Made by a program: the position numbers and the translations under genes. The notes below the pieces were generated by a model, which saw nothing but the letters and a program-made list of their open reading frames with translations, was not told the origin of the DNA and did no database searches. This document shows, in pieces, positions 1 through 7,520 of a DNA stretch of 24,844 bases; positions within the stretch are counted from its first letter, which is position 1; every line of letters begins with the position of its first letter. The stretch lies in NCBI GenBank assembly GCA_002337095.1, contig DDFI01000014.1, positions 97,380 through 122,223 on the forward strand. Reading direction: 5' to 3'. The DNA is from Candidatus Saccharibacteria bacterium UBA1932. GTDB taxonomy: Bacteria; Patescibacteriota; Saccharimonadia; Saccharimonadales; Saccharimonadaceae.

Positions 1-67
1 TAGATTTTCGGTGCGCCCCATAGATGATCCGAGCACGCTGGGTATGTCGTAATTCACAAATACAGGT

Positions 68-73
68 TATACT
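68..73 (+). promoter_or_regulatory. -10 box of a leaderless promoter for the GH16 gene
   Basis: TATACT ends 6 nt before the ATG at 80, so the transcript should begin at or next to the start codon. No Shine-Dalgarno sequence and no clear -35 box are visible. The same geometry recurs at many genes in this window. Confidence 0.6.
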
Positions 74-79
74 TATACC

Positions 80-1582
80 ATGGGAATAGGCTCAAAACGA
101 TTGCGTCGACACGTACATTCAGATGCATTCGTGGCGGCCTTTCGAATTGCTTGCGGGCAAACGACGCAAGTATTGGCGTTGCAGCCGCCTGCGTGGACGC
201 CCGAAACGGGGTATTTTACTGGCGGGACCGCACACACAGATACAACTCTTATTACCACTGGCACTGCCCCTGGCGCTGCACCGCAGGCAATATATCAAAG
301 CCAGCGATGGGGGCAGTTCAGCTATACTATTGCTGGCCTAGCCGCAAGCGCAACCTACAAAATACGGCTACATTTTGCAGAGCTTTATTATAGCGCTGCC
401 GGGCAACGTGTCATGAATATCACTGCTAATAATCAGTTGGTTATTCAGGGTTTTGATATTTTTGTAGCTGCGGGTGGCGCCAACAGAGCGTGCACCAAAG
501 ATTTCACTATCAACTCGACCCCTGCGGGTCAAATTGTCATCGAGTTTAACGCAACCAGCCCTGGCGGAGATGCAAAGGTCTGCGGCATTGAGCTTGCAGG
601 TACTATTCCCGCGAGCGACACTCCTCGCAACCTGACCGCAAGCGCAGCACAGACATACGTAACACTCTCGTGGTCACCGCCCACGTTTCCCTCTGGCGCG
701 ATACAAGGCTATAATATCTATCAAAACGGCTCACAGACCCCCCTCAACAATACGCCCATTCAGGCAACTACCTATAAGCCGGGGCAGGAATCACCAGCCC
801 TCGCCCCTTCAACTCAGTATACTTTCTCTGTCAAAACTGTCATCGGCGGTACAGAAAAGGCGGCTGCAAGCGTGGTCGTCACTACAAATGCGCTCGTCCA
901 GCTACTATTTGAAGATACTTTTGCAGGAACCTCCCTCGATCAATCGAAGTGGGTGATCGAAAGCTTCCCGGCCGGCACCACAAACAACGAGCTGCAGTCC
1001 TACGGAAATCCAGCTGCATTTTCGGTCGCTAACAATACCCTCACTATAAGCGCGCGTCGGGACGGTAATGGCAATTGGTATTCGGGTCGCATTCATGCGG
1101 CCGAGCAATACGCACTGTACTATGGCCGTCTCGAGGCCGAGCTAAAGCTTCCTAGTATCAAGGGGGCCTGGCCGGCATTCTGGACATGGGCGCTCTACGG
1201 AGGCGGGTGGCCCGGCGGTGGCGAGATAGATGTAGTAGAGTCTATCAACGCAGAATCAATTATTTATTCAAACCTTCATTATTCTCAAGGCGGCGGACAC
1301 GGTCAATCAGGACCGCATGCGACACCTATCGACATCACCCAGTGGCACACCTATGCCGCCGAGGTACGACCCGGTTATGTAGAATTCTTTATCGATGGCG
1401 TATCGACGGTCAAGTGGACACAGAGTCAAATACAAGCTAGTGGTGGCAACTGGCCATTTGGCACCGTCAAGCAAGGCGTAACCCTAAACCTCGCCATTGG
1501 TGGCGTGTGGCCTGGTGTCGCGCCCGACCCATCCGTGACGCTAATACAGATGCAAGTACGCAATGTACGCATATACCCATAG
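80..1582 (+). CDS. Malectin-FN3-GH16 family glycoside hydrolase (beta-glucanase/laminarinase-like)
   Basis: A 500-residue protein with three modules. Residues about 35-172 resemble a malectin-type carbohydrate-binding domain. Residues about 181-268 are a fibronectin type III domain. Residues about 275-500 are a GH16 concanavalin A-like catalytic domain. The GH16 signature GEIDVVES is present, giving Glu382 as probable nucleophile, Asp384 as helper and Glu387 as acid/base; the WPAFWTW motif just before it is also typical. GH16 enzymes cut beta-1,3 or beta-1,3/1,4 glucans and related polysaccharides; the exact substrate cannot be read from the sequence. Oddly, the N-terminus is basic but has no clear hydrophobic signal peptide, although the domains are those of an extracellular enzyme. 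It converges on the DUF4038 gene with a 45-bp gap in which I see no terminator. Confidence 0.9.
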   Translation: MGIGSKRLRRHVHSDAFVAAFRIACGQTTQVLALQPPAWTPETGYFTGGTAHTDTTLITTGTAPGAAPQAIYQSQRWGQFSYTIAGLAASATYKIRLHFAELYYSAAGQRVMNITANNQLVIQGFDIFVAAGGANRACTKDFTINSTPAGQIVIEFNATSPGGDAKVCGIELAGTIPASDTPRNLTASAAQTYVTLSWSPPTFPSGAIQGYNIYQNGSQTPLNNTPIQATTYKPGQESPALAPSTQYTFSVKTVIGGTEKAAASVVVTTNALVQLLFEDTFAGTSLDQSKWVIESFPAGTTNNELQSYGNPAAFSVANNTLTISARRDGNGNWYSGRIHAAEQYALYYGRLEAELKLPSIKGAWPAFWTWALYGGGWPGGGEIDVVESINAESIIYSNLHYSQGGGHGQSGPHATPIDITQWHTYAAEVRPGYVEFFIDGVSTVKWTQSQIQASGGNWPFGTVKQGVTLNLAIGGVWPGVAPDPSVTLIQMQVRNVRIYP

Positions 1583-1627
1583 CGCATGCGTAGCGTAAAG
1601 AAATGATCTGCCGACTACCTATTCGTA

Positions 1628-3517
1628 CTAAACAGCAACTACGACCAGCAGCCAGTCATTATCGCCTGCGCTATTGCTCGTGGGTGGGGTGAAATTCTGA
1701 GAACCACTGTTAGTATACGTGCCGCTTCCGGCGGTAGAGTACGTACCGCTAGTTGGATCATACCATCGTGCAGTAACTGTCGAGGCGGTCATTTTTGACA
1801 TATTAATGGTAATTGTCCGACGAGTTGGCATATATATCATGCCTAATCGGCCATCATAGGCTAATGCGGCAGTGGCGTAGTCGGTGCCACCATAGGAGCC
1901 GCCGCCGCTAGTCAAAAAGTCTCCCGCACGCGAGGGGGCAAGCGTCCACCAATTATGGGCCTGAAAAACCTTGGCGACGTAGCCCTGATGATATGCCCCT
2001 GGAATTTCGAGGGTTTGCTGCCATGTTCGAGGATCAGTTCGGGACATATCGTATGTGGAGTTTGCACCGTAGGTAAAGCCGAGCCCACCAGCAAGCGACA
2101 TGTAATACGATTGAATGCGCGAGGTCTTGGCGGTTAATATATAGGGGTTAGCATCTCCGGGATGAGGCCCCTCATACCCCGACTCAAGCATAATCGTGGG
2201 TCGAGCAGGCGAAGTGTCGTAATCTCGATAAATGTTTTTGTACGCAGAGGACATATTATTAGTATTAAAGTCCCAGTAAGTCCCATGAAAATCAAGCCAA
2301 CTATCCCCGTTATAGCCAAGGCTACTAGAAAGATTCACGCCCGGATGATAACTCATGAGATGATTGGCGTCTTGGCTCTTAATAGCATTTGCAAGCGCCC
2401 TAATTACTGATTGCGCAGGGAAATCGCCTCCGTCATACGGACCGCCACAGTCTCCACCCATTACCCATACTATATTACCACTGTTCTTATATCGCGCACC
2501 CAGGTAATTGCCATATGCCTGTACATTTGCTGCAGTAAAGGTAGGGTCGCTAGATGAACCACCATACGCCATCTGCAGCCACATAGGCCACACCATCAAT
2601 AGCATGTCTCGCGAAGCTGCTTCTGACACCACGGAGTCGAAGTAGTCGAAAAAGGCTGGATTTGGCTGTGCAATGGTATTATTTAGGAAAAGCTTTTGGC
2701 CAGATCGGGTAGTAGTGGGCTGCACGCCGCCAGAGCTATGGTCTACCAGGGAAATGCAAATCGCATTAAATCCTTTGGCTTTGCGACCGTCCAGGTAGTA
2801 GCGCGTTTCGGCAAGAGTCAACTTGCTCGTGATAAGCCATCCGGTATCTGCTGCTACATAAAACGGTGCATTTGCACTATCTACAAGATAGCGCTTATTG
2901 GCGCTCACCTTCAGCGGCCACGCAGGAGAGCCGCCGGTGGAGACGGCCACCGTTGATCCCTGGGTACTCGCCGTGTTCGTTGTCCCGCCAGCCGCCAGGT
3001 TGCCGACGAGTGTATACGTATAGCTAGTGCCGCTTGCCAGTCCGCTATCGACGAAACTGGTGGTGGCGGCGGCGGGGGTTGCCACTGACGAGCCATTTCG
3101 CGAAAGTGTATAGTTGCTGAGCGCAGCGCCATTGTACGACCAGCTTAGACTAATGCTCGAAGTGGTGGTAGCAGCGACAACAAAATTAGAGATAACATTT
3201 GACGTTGGCAGCGGAATAGTGATTGTCGCGGTAGCAGTCTTGCCGCCTCCTGTGACAGTAAGGGTGTACGTATCGCCCTCCCTAAGCGCGGTAAATGTGA
3301 GCGAATGTTGCGACGCCGGAAGCGGCGATGAAGTCCACGGGCCAGTTCCGTCGCGATCCGTACCGTCGCGTGAAGCGATCCAGTTTACCGGGGTAAAAGA
3401 TGCTGTCCAATGAAGCGTAGCCGAGCCATTACCTTCGTAAGTCGCCATAGCAGTAAGAGTCTCACCGCCTGTTGGGGATTTTTTGGCTCTATAGAGTCGA
3501 CGTGTAGAGATGCTCAT
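1628..3517 (-). CDS. DUF4038-type glycoside hydrolase with FN3-like domains
   Basis: A protein of about 629 residues. The N-terminal third holds two beta-sandwich modules of fibronectin type III character (roughly residues 20-100 and 105-195). The central part, beginning at about residue 205 with AADTGWL and followed by LAETRYYLDGRKAKGFNAI, matches the DUF4038 (apiosidase/GH140-like) TIM-barrel family. The last ~90 residues form a small beta domain like the C-terminal 'collagen-binding' module that follows DUF4038 in known proteins. The expected role is hydrolysis of plant or microbial glycans. A GTG start at 3529 is possible but sits 1 nt after the TATAAT box; the ATG at 3517 lies about 6 nt after the predicted transcription start and is preferred. 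No signal peptide is visible. Codon use is somewhat AT-richer than the ribosomal genes, as in the GH16 gene. Confidence 0.8.
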   Translation of the reverse strand: MSISTRRLYRAKKSPTGGETLTAMATYEGNGSATLHWTASFTPVNWIASRDGTDRDGTGPWTSSPLPASQHSLTFTALREGDTYTLTVTGGGKTATATITIPLPTSNVISNFVVAATTTSSISLSWSYNGAALSNYTLSRNGSSVATPAAATTSFVDSGLASGTSYTYTLVGNLAAGGTTNTASTQGSTVAVSTGGSPAWPLKVSANKRYLVDSANAPFYVAADTGWLITSKLTLAETRYYLDGRKAKGFNAICISLVDHSSGGVQPTTTRSGQKLFLNNTIAQPNPAFFDYFDSVVSEAASRDMLLMVWPMWLQMAYGGSSSDPTFTAANVQAYGNYLGARYKNSGNIVWVMGGDCGGPYDGGDFPAQSVIRALANAIKSQDANHLMSYHPGVNLSSSLGYNGDSWLDFHGTYWDFNTNNMSSAYKNIYRDYDTSPARPTIMLESGYEGPHPGDANPYILTAKTSRIQSYYMSLAGGLGFTYGANSTYDMSRTDPRTWQQTLEIPGAYHQGYVAKVFQAHNWWTLAPSRAGDFLTSGGGSYGGTDYATAALAYDGRLGMIYMPTRRTITINMSKMTASTVTARWYDPTSGTYSTAGSGTYTNSGSQNFTPPTSNSAGDNDWLLVVVAV

Positions 3518-3530
3518 GATATTTGTCACT

Positions 3531-3536
3531 ATTATA
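3531..3536 (-). promoter_or_regulatory. -10 box for the DUF4038 gene
   Basis: TATAAT on the minus strand lies 13 nt before the ATG at 3517, giving a predicted 5' leader of only about 6 nt. No Shine-Dalgarno sequence is present. Confidence 0.5.
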
Positions 3537-3585
3537 GCGTAAGCGGTATCAGAGCACCAGTACGTTCTGTCGGAATCTGATTAGC

Positions 3586-5241
3586 CTACGGCTGCGGATA
3601 GCACGCGTCAAAATACACCGCCGCATCTGCAGCGCCCGAGTCAGCAATCTTGACCCCAGCTAGCGGATCAAAATACGCCGGCCAGCGCGCCAGGCCATTT
3701 TCAAAATACGTGTCCTCTAGTATAAACGATGGTTCGTCACCGCCGCTATCGACAAACATAATGCCGTAGTCTTGCATCTGATGGAGCAAGAGTTTGCCCA
3801 CCGGTGGCACCCCGGCAAACGTCACATCAATATTAATACTTGGCTTGAGCCGCAAAATCGCGCCCTGGGGAATCGCCAGCGGGTTGGTCGACTGGCCATC
3901 GCTGTAATAAATCGGCCAAACGCACTGCGTCGAGCCCCAGCTGTTTGGCAGCGCAAATCGCACCACGCGGTTGATCCGCCCAGCGGCCAGTTCGTTCCAG
4001 CGAATATGGCAGATATGACCATTTTTGCCATTTTGGCCGTTTTCGGTGTTGCGTGGATCACCGTTGGTCATGCCGGCGGCGACACCATTGCCGTCAAGAT
4101 ACGCGTGGCTGGCTGCCTCCGCCGACCAATTAGTACCGTCAAAACTCGCCTGCCAAAACCACCACACCACATTGCGCTCAATATCATACACCGTCAACTC
4201 GCCATCGCTATTGTTTGCGGCACGCGCACCGATAGGAATACGAATGCCGCTCCACGTGGCGTGGGCAGGGTTCCAGCCGTAGGAATTCTTGCATATCACA
4301 GTGTAGCTGGGGCTGGTACTATCGGCATAATAGGTTGGCACGCCCCAATTCATCAGCATGGCGCTCCCGCTCATCGCAAACCGGTTGTTTTGCGTACCGA
4401 GATTGCCGACAAGCCAGCGCAGCCGCGCGTCGCTGTCGGCGATAGGTGTCAGGGTAGAGGCCGGGCGGTTCCAAACACTAGTAGGAGTAAATGCCGCCGG
4501 CGGCGTGGCCGCCTGAGCAGTGTGGTACGTCGTGCCGGCGATAGTAACGGTAGGGCTAGGCGGCGCAAAATGGGTTTTTGGCGTAGCAACACGGCGCACC
4601 GATGGCGAAGCATTGGCGGTGCCCTGCCACGCACCGGCTGGGCTGGTCGCGCTAAACAATCCGTCGGCTGGCAACTGATCAACGAAAAACCCGGTATCGC
4701 GCAGCGTCAACGTCGCTCCGGCAGGCAGAGCCGTCGGCATCGTACCCGCGGCATTAAGCGGCCCCAAAAACCCAATCGTATACTCGACATAATAAGCCGG
4801 CAGCGCCGTCGGCGTGGTGTGGTATATCGGTAACGGCAGCGTTTGGCCCGCCGCCATTACGGTTTCGACCGTCGTGCCGGCCACCCAATTCCACGCGGTA
4901 GGCGTATCATACAGCGCGATATCGATCTGCACGCGACATGCATGGCTAGTGGTAAGCTGCGCGCCGGCCACAACCGTCTGGCCGGGCAGCAGCTGATAGC
5001 GCGTTTTGGCCGCCGTCACGTAGGGCTTGACGTACAGATTTAGACCGTTGGCGGTCGGGCGCGTCAACACCAACGAATCGCTGGCCGCATTATACTGCGC
5101 GGCCAGATTGGCATCGATATTCCAGTAGGCCAGGTTAGCGCCATTCGGCGAGTGGACATAATTAACCTCGAGCGGCCCCAGCCAATACTGCGACATCGCC
5201 ACCGTTGCTAATTTGCTCCGCATCAATCGCCGCGCTTGCAT
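3586..5241 (-). CDS. Large beta-rich protein of unknown function, probable carbohydrate-active or surface protein
   Basis: About 551 residues from the preferred start. The N-terminal ~200 residues look like a carbohydrate-binding-type beta-sandwich. The C-terminal half (about residues 240-551) contains SVWNRP, GVPTYYAD, RIPIGARAANNSDGELTVYD, an IRWNELAAGRINRVVRFALP segment and IPQGAILRLKP. This pattern resembles a family of uncharacterised secreted proteins seen in Actinobacteria near glycan genes; I do not know a defined activity. The ATG at 5241 is chosen over upstream starts because TATAAT ends exactly 7 nt before it, fitting leaderless translation, and because the upstream codons overlap the promoter and a hairpin. 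No hydrophobic signal peptide is visible, only a short basic N-terminus (MQARRLMRSK). The gene follows the DUF4038 gene's promoter on the same strand with its own promoter. Confidence 0.6.
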   Translation of the reverse strand: MQARRLMRSKLATVAMSQYWLGPLEVNYVHSPNGANLAYWNIDANLAAQYNAASDSLVLTRPTANGLNLYVKPYVTAAKTRYQLLPGQTVVAGAQLTTSHACRVQIDIALYDTPTAWNWVAGTTVETVMAAGQTLPLPIYHTTPTALPAYYVEYTIGFLGPLNAAGTMPTALPAGATLTLRDTGFFVDQLPADGLFSATSPAGAWQGTANASPSVRRVATPKTHFAPPSPTVTIAGTTYHTAQAATPPAAFTPTSVWNRPASTLTPIADSDARLRWLVGNLGTQNNRFAMSGSAMLMNWGVPTYYADSTSPSYTVICKNSYGWNPAHATWSGIRIPIGARAANNSDGELTVYDIERNVVWWFWQASFDGTNWSAEAASHAYLDGNGVAAGMTNGDPRNTENGQNGKNGHICHIRWNELAAGRINRVVRFALPNSWGSTQCVWPIYYSDGQSTNPLAIPQGAILRLKPSINIDVTFAGVPPVGKLLLHQMQDYGIMFVDSGGDEPSFILEDTYFENGLARWPAYFDPLAGVKIADSGAADAAVYFDACYPQP

Positions 5242-5248
5242 GGTAATA

Positions 5249-5254
5249 ATTATA
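5249..5254 (-). promoter_or_regulatory. Extended -10 promoter, leaderless, for the 551-residue protein
   Basis: TGC-TATAAT on the minus strand ends 7 nt before the ATG at 5241. There is no Shine-Dalgarno sequence. Confidence 0.65.
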
Positions 5255-5274
5255 GCATGTGCAAGGTAGCGAAT

Positions 5275-5297
5275 CCCCGCCATGGAATGTGGCGGGG
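5275..5297 (-). terminator. Hairpin after the LPKTG gene, without a U-tract
   Basis: CCCCGCCA and TGGCGGGG form an 8-bp perfect stem with a 7-nt loop, 27 bp past the stop of the LPKTG gene. No T-run follows, so it is either a U-less terminator or an RNA 3'-end stabiliser. Confidence 0.4.
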
Positions 5298-5323
5298 CAT
5301 GCAACTACTCGGGGTAGAGCGGC

Positions 5324-6637
5324 TTATGCCAACTGGCGGCGGCTGACCAGCCAGGCATAGCCGGCAGCGACAAGCGCGCCTAGGCCAATCGTGCCGGTGA
5401 CGGCTTCTGATACACCGGTCTTTGGCAGCTCCTGTACCGGAGGCTGCGGTGTTGGGGGAGGAGTAGGCGCAGGTGCGCACTTGCTCTGATCAGTGGTCAT
5501 CTTGGTGGTATCGAAAGCATTTTTGGCGATAGTTTTGATTTCTTTTGTCTCGAGCACACAGACGACCATCTGGCCACACTTGCTCTGATCAGTCGTGTAG
5601 CTATCTTTCATCTGATGTTTGCGGATCGTAATGACGGTGTTGGTACTGGTGTCGCACACCGTGACTGGCTTGCAGTCGTCGAGGTTAGTCGAGTATTTAA
5701 TAGTATCGTAGCCATCGTCGACCTTGACGATATTACCGGTTGCAATTTCGCAAACTTCCACTTGCTTGACCACAGGCTTCGGCACATCCACGGTCGCCTT
5801 GTCGCACGAATCAGGGCTGCCAGGGACTTCGCGGGCATCGATGCACGCCTGGTTGATGATTGCACCTTCTTTGTACGTAGGCACCGTCGCGAATATATCG
5901 TAGTCGACATGGCTACCGGCAGCCAGACGATCGATAGTGTAAATCCAGGCCTTGCCACCTGCGGTAACTTGGCCATGGCTTGCGCCGGTGAAGGTGACGC
6001 CAGCAGGGGCGTTGTCGGTGATAACGGCATTGATTAGGTCGACATTGCCGGTGTTGGTGATGCGCAGGTTGTACGTAAATGCCTGGCCGACATTGACGGT
6101 TTTTTGTTTGACATAGTCGACGGTTTTTTCGAGTTTGATACCGGGAGTTTTGGGAATAACAGTGTTGGTGCCACCAAGGGGGTTACCACAGTCCATAATA
6201 ATACCGCCCGAGAACGTGCCATCAGCGCGGAAATACAGATAGGCGGGCAACGATTCCGACAAGAATACATTAGGGCCGCTGTTGGCCGACTCGTACCAGG
6301 TGTTGCCATCGGCGACAAAGCTGCGGCTGGCGCTGTTGAGCTTTTGGCGACCAACCGACACGCCATTTGTGGCCACCACTTGGCCAGCAGCATTGGTGAT
6401 GTTGCCGTTACGGTGTGCGGCGCCGGTTTCGACGCGCAGGTCTTTGCTCACGCCATATTTGGCGTACAGCTGCGGGTAGGCAATCATCGCCTTATTGGCT
6501 GCCTCTACCGAGTGTACTCCACCATACATAACATCATTTGACTGATTGGCCTGCACGCCAGCGCTCGCAGCACCAAATGCCACCAAACCAGCCATCACCA
6601 CTGCCAGGCTCGCGACAATTGTCTTTAGTTTTCCCAT
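5324..6637 (-). CDS. LPKTG cell-wall-anchored surface protein with DUF11 domain and Cys-paired repeats
   Basis: A 437-residue protein with a classical signal peptide (MGKLKTIVASLAVVMAGLVAFGAASA). A Cys-containing N-terminal domain of about 140 residues is followed by a DUF11-like beta domain (about residues 165-275, with TNTGNVDLINAVITDNAPAG). Then come three tandem repeats of about 33 residues of the form VxVC...T..I..I......Y.TD.SKC (about 285-390), a Pro-rich linker, and a C-terminal sorting signal: LPKTG at 404-408, a hydrophobic segment and the tail SRRQLA. Sortase should attach it covalently to peptidoglycan; no sortase gene is in the window. Unlike many neighbours it has a strong Shine-Dalgarno sequence (AAAGGAG, 7 nt from the ATG) and a full -35/-10 promoter. 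Its role is probably structural or adhesive, for example host contact; this is inferred. Confidence 0.85.
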   Translation of the reverse strand: MGKLKTIVASLAVVMAGLVAFGAASAGVQANQSNDVMYGGVHSVEAANKAMIAYPQLYAKYGVSKDLRVETGAAHRNGNITNAAGQVVATNGVSVGRQKLNSASRSFVADGNTWYESANSGPNVFLSESLPAYLYFRADGTFSGGIIMDCGNPLGGTNTVIPKTPGIKLEKTVDYVKQKTVNVGQAFTYNLRITNTGNVDLINAVITDNAPAGVTFTGASHGQVTAGGKAWIYTIDRLAAGSHVDYDIFATVPTYKEGAIINQACIDAREVPGSPDSCDKATVDVPKPVVKQVEVCEIATGNIVKVDDGYDTIKYSTNLDDCKPVTVCDTSTNTVITIRKHQMKDSYTTDQSKCGQMVVCVLETKEIKTIAKNAFDTTKMTTDQSKCAPAPTPPPTPQPPVQELPKTGVSEAVTGTIGLGALVAAGYAWLVSRRQLA

Positions 6638-6680
6638 AGATTACTCCTTTACACTCCACATGTAATAGTTTATACATATA

Positions 6681-6709
6681 AATATAGCACAAATTTTACC
6701 TGACGTCAA
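6681..6709 (-). promoter_or_regulatory. Promoter of the LPKTG surface protein gene
   Basis: On the minus strand TTGACG (6709-6704), a 17-bp spacer and TATATT (6686-6681). The predicted leader is about 36 nt and carries a consensus Shine-Dalgarno sequence. Confidence 0.7.
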
Positions 6710-6779
6710 GCAATCTATATAGTAATAATTGCAGCGTTCACCCCTAGTAGCGAGGGCACAGCCAGCCCACCAACTATGC

Positions 6780-6785
6780 TATACT
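6780..6785 (+). promoter_or_regulatory. Extended -10 promoter for the YgjP-like protease gene
   Basis: TGC-TATACT ends 10 nt before the ATG at 6796, giving a leader of roughly 3 nt. No Shine-Dalgarno sequence or -35 box is visible. Confidence 0.55.
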
Positions 6786-6795
6786 ACAACTAATC

Positions 6796-7497
6796 ATGCC
6801 GACCGATACCTACCACGATCCCGACCTCGGTGACGTCAGCATCACGCGCCTGACGGCGTCGCGCTCTATCCGTGTACGGATCGCGCCCGACGGGCGTTTT
6901 CGGGCGACAGCCCCACGCTATGCGCCGCTCGGTATTATCAAGCGCACGCTGACCTCGATGAAGCCCGAACTGCTACGCATGAAAGCCCGCGACGATCAAA
7001 CTGCCCACTACCTAACAGATGGTGTAATCGGCAAAAGCCATCGCTTAGCGATTGTGCGCGCTCATATCACCGAGCCGCGTATCACGCGCCGCGGCCGGGC
7101 TATTGTGGCCCATTTGCCGCACGAGGCAGCCATAGACTCAGCAGATATTCAGCGTATGATTCGCAGCGAAGTGCAAAAAGCCCTGCGCCTAGAGGCAAAA
7201 CATTACCTGCCGCGGCGCTTGTCGCAGCTTAGCCAACAGCACGGCTATCGCTACGAAACCGTGCGCTTTACCCATGCTGGTAGCCGATGGGGCAGTTGCA
7301 GCTCTACTGGCACCATCAGCCTCAATATCGCGCTGATGAAACTACCGCACGAGCTGATCGATTACGTACTGATCCACGAGCTTTGCCACACCGCCGAGAT
7401 GAATCATTCTGAGCGCTTTTGGCAGCTGGTAGCAGCGGCTGACCCGCATTACCGCGTGCACCGGCGATTTTTGAAGCGCGAGACTCCCTCGATATAA
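6796..7497 (+). CDS. YgjP-like (DUF45/M48-related) zinc metallopeptidase
   Basis: A 233-residue protein of the YgjP/DUF45 family. The hallmarks are RWGSC (164-168), the zinc-binding HELCH (194-198) and a third probable ligand at His204 within NHSERFW. Length and motif order match the family. Members are predicted zinc-dependent hydrolases; E. coli YgjP has been reported as a UTP pyrophosphatase, so the true substrate here is uncertain. The N-terminal ~80 residues fit the beta-rich domain of the family. It is probably cytosolic, with no signal peptide. It is followed 23 bp later by the histidine kinase, which has its own -10 box, so they are likely separate transcripts. Confidence 0.85.
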   Translation: MPTDTYHDPDLGDVSITRLTASRSIRVRIAPDGRFRATAPRYAPLGIIKRTLTSMKPELLRMKARDDQTAHYLTDGVIGKSHRLAIVRAHITEPRITRRGRAIVAHLPHEAAIDSADIQRMIRSEVQKALRLEAKHYLPRRLSQLSQQHGYRYETVRFTHAGSRWGSCSSTGTISLNIALMKLPHELIDYVLIHELCHTAEMNHSERFWQLVAAADPHYRVHRRFLKRETPSI

Positions 7498-7507
7498 ATG
7501 CTTATGG

Positions 7508-7513
7508 TATACT
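7508..7513 (+). promoter_or_regulatory. Leaderless extended -10 promoter for the histidine kinase
   Basis: TGG-TATACT ends 7 nt before the ATG at 7521. No Shine-Dalgarno sequence. Confidence 0.6.
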
Positions 7514-7520
7514 AATTGCA

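Noticed and set aside
3772..4833. Open frame of 353 codons on the plus strand
   Set aside because: It lies opposite the 551-residue gene; its product is Arg-rich and low in structure, as expected for an antisense shadow.
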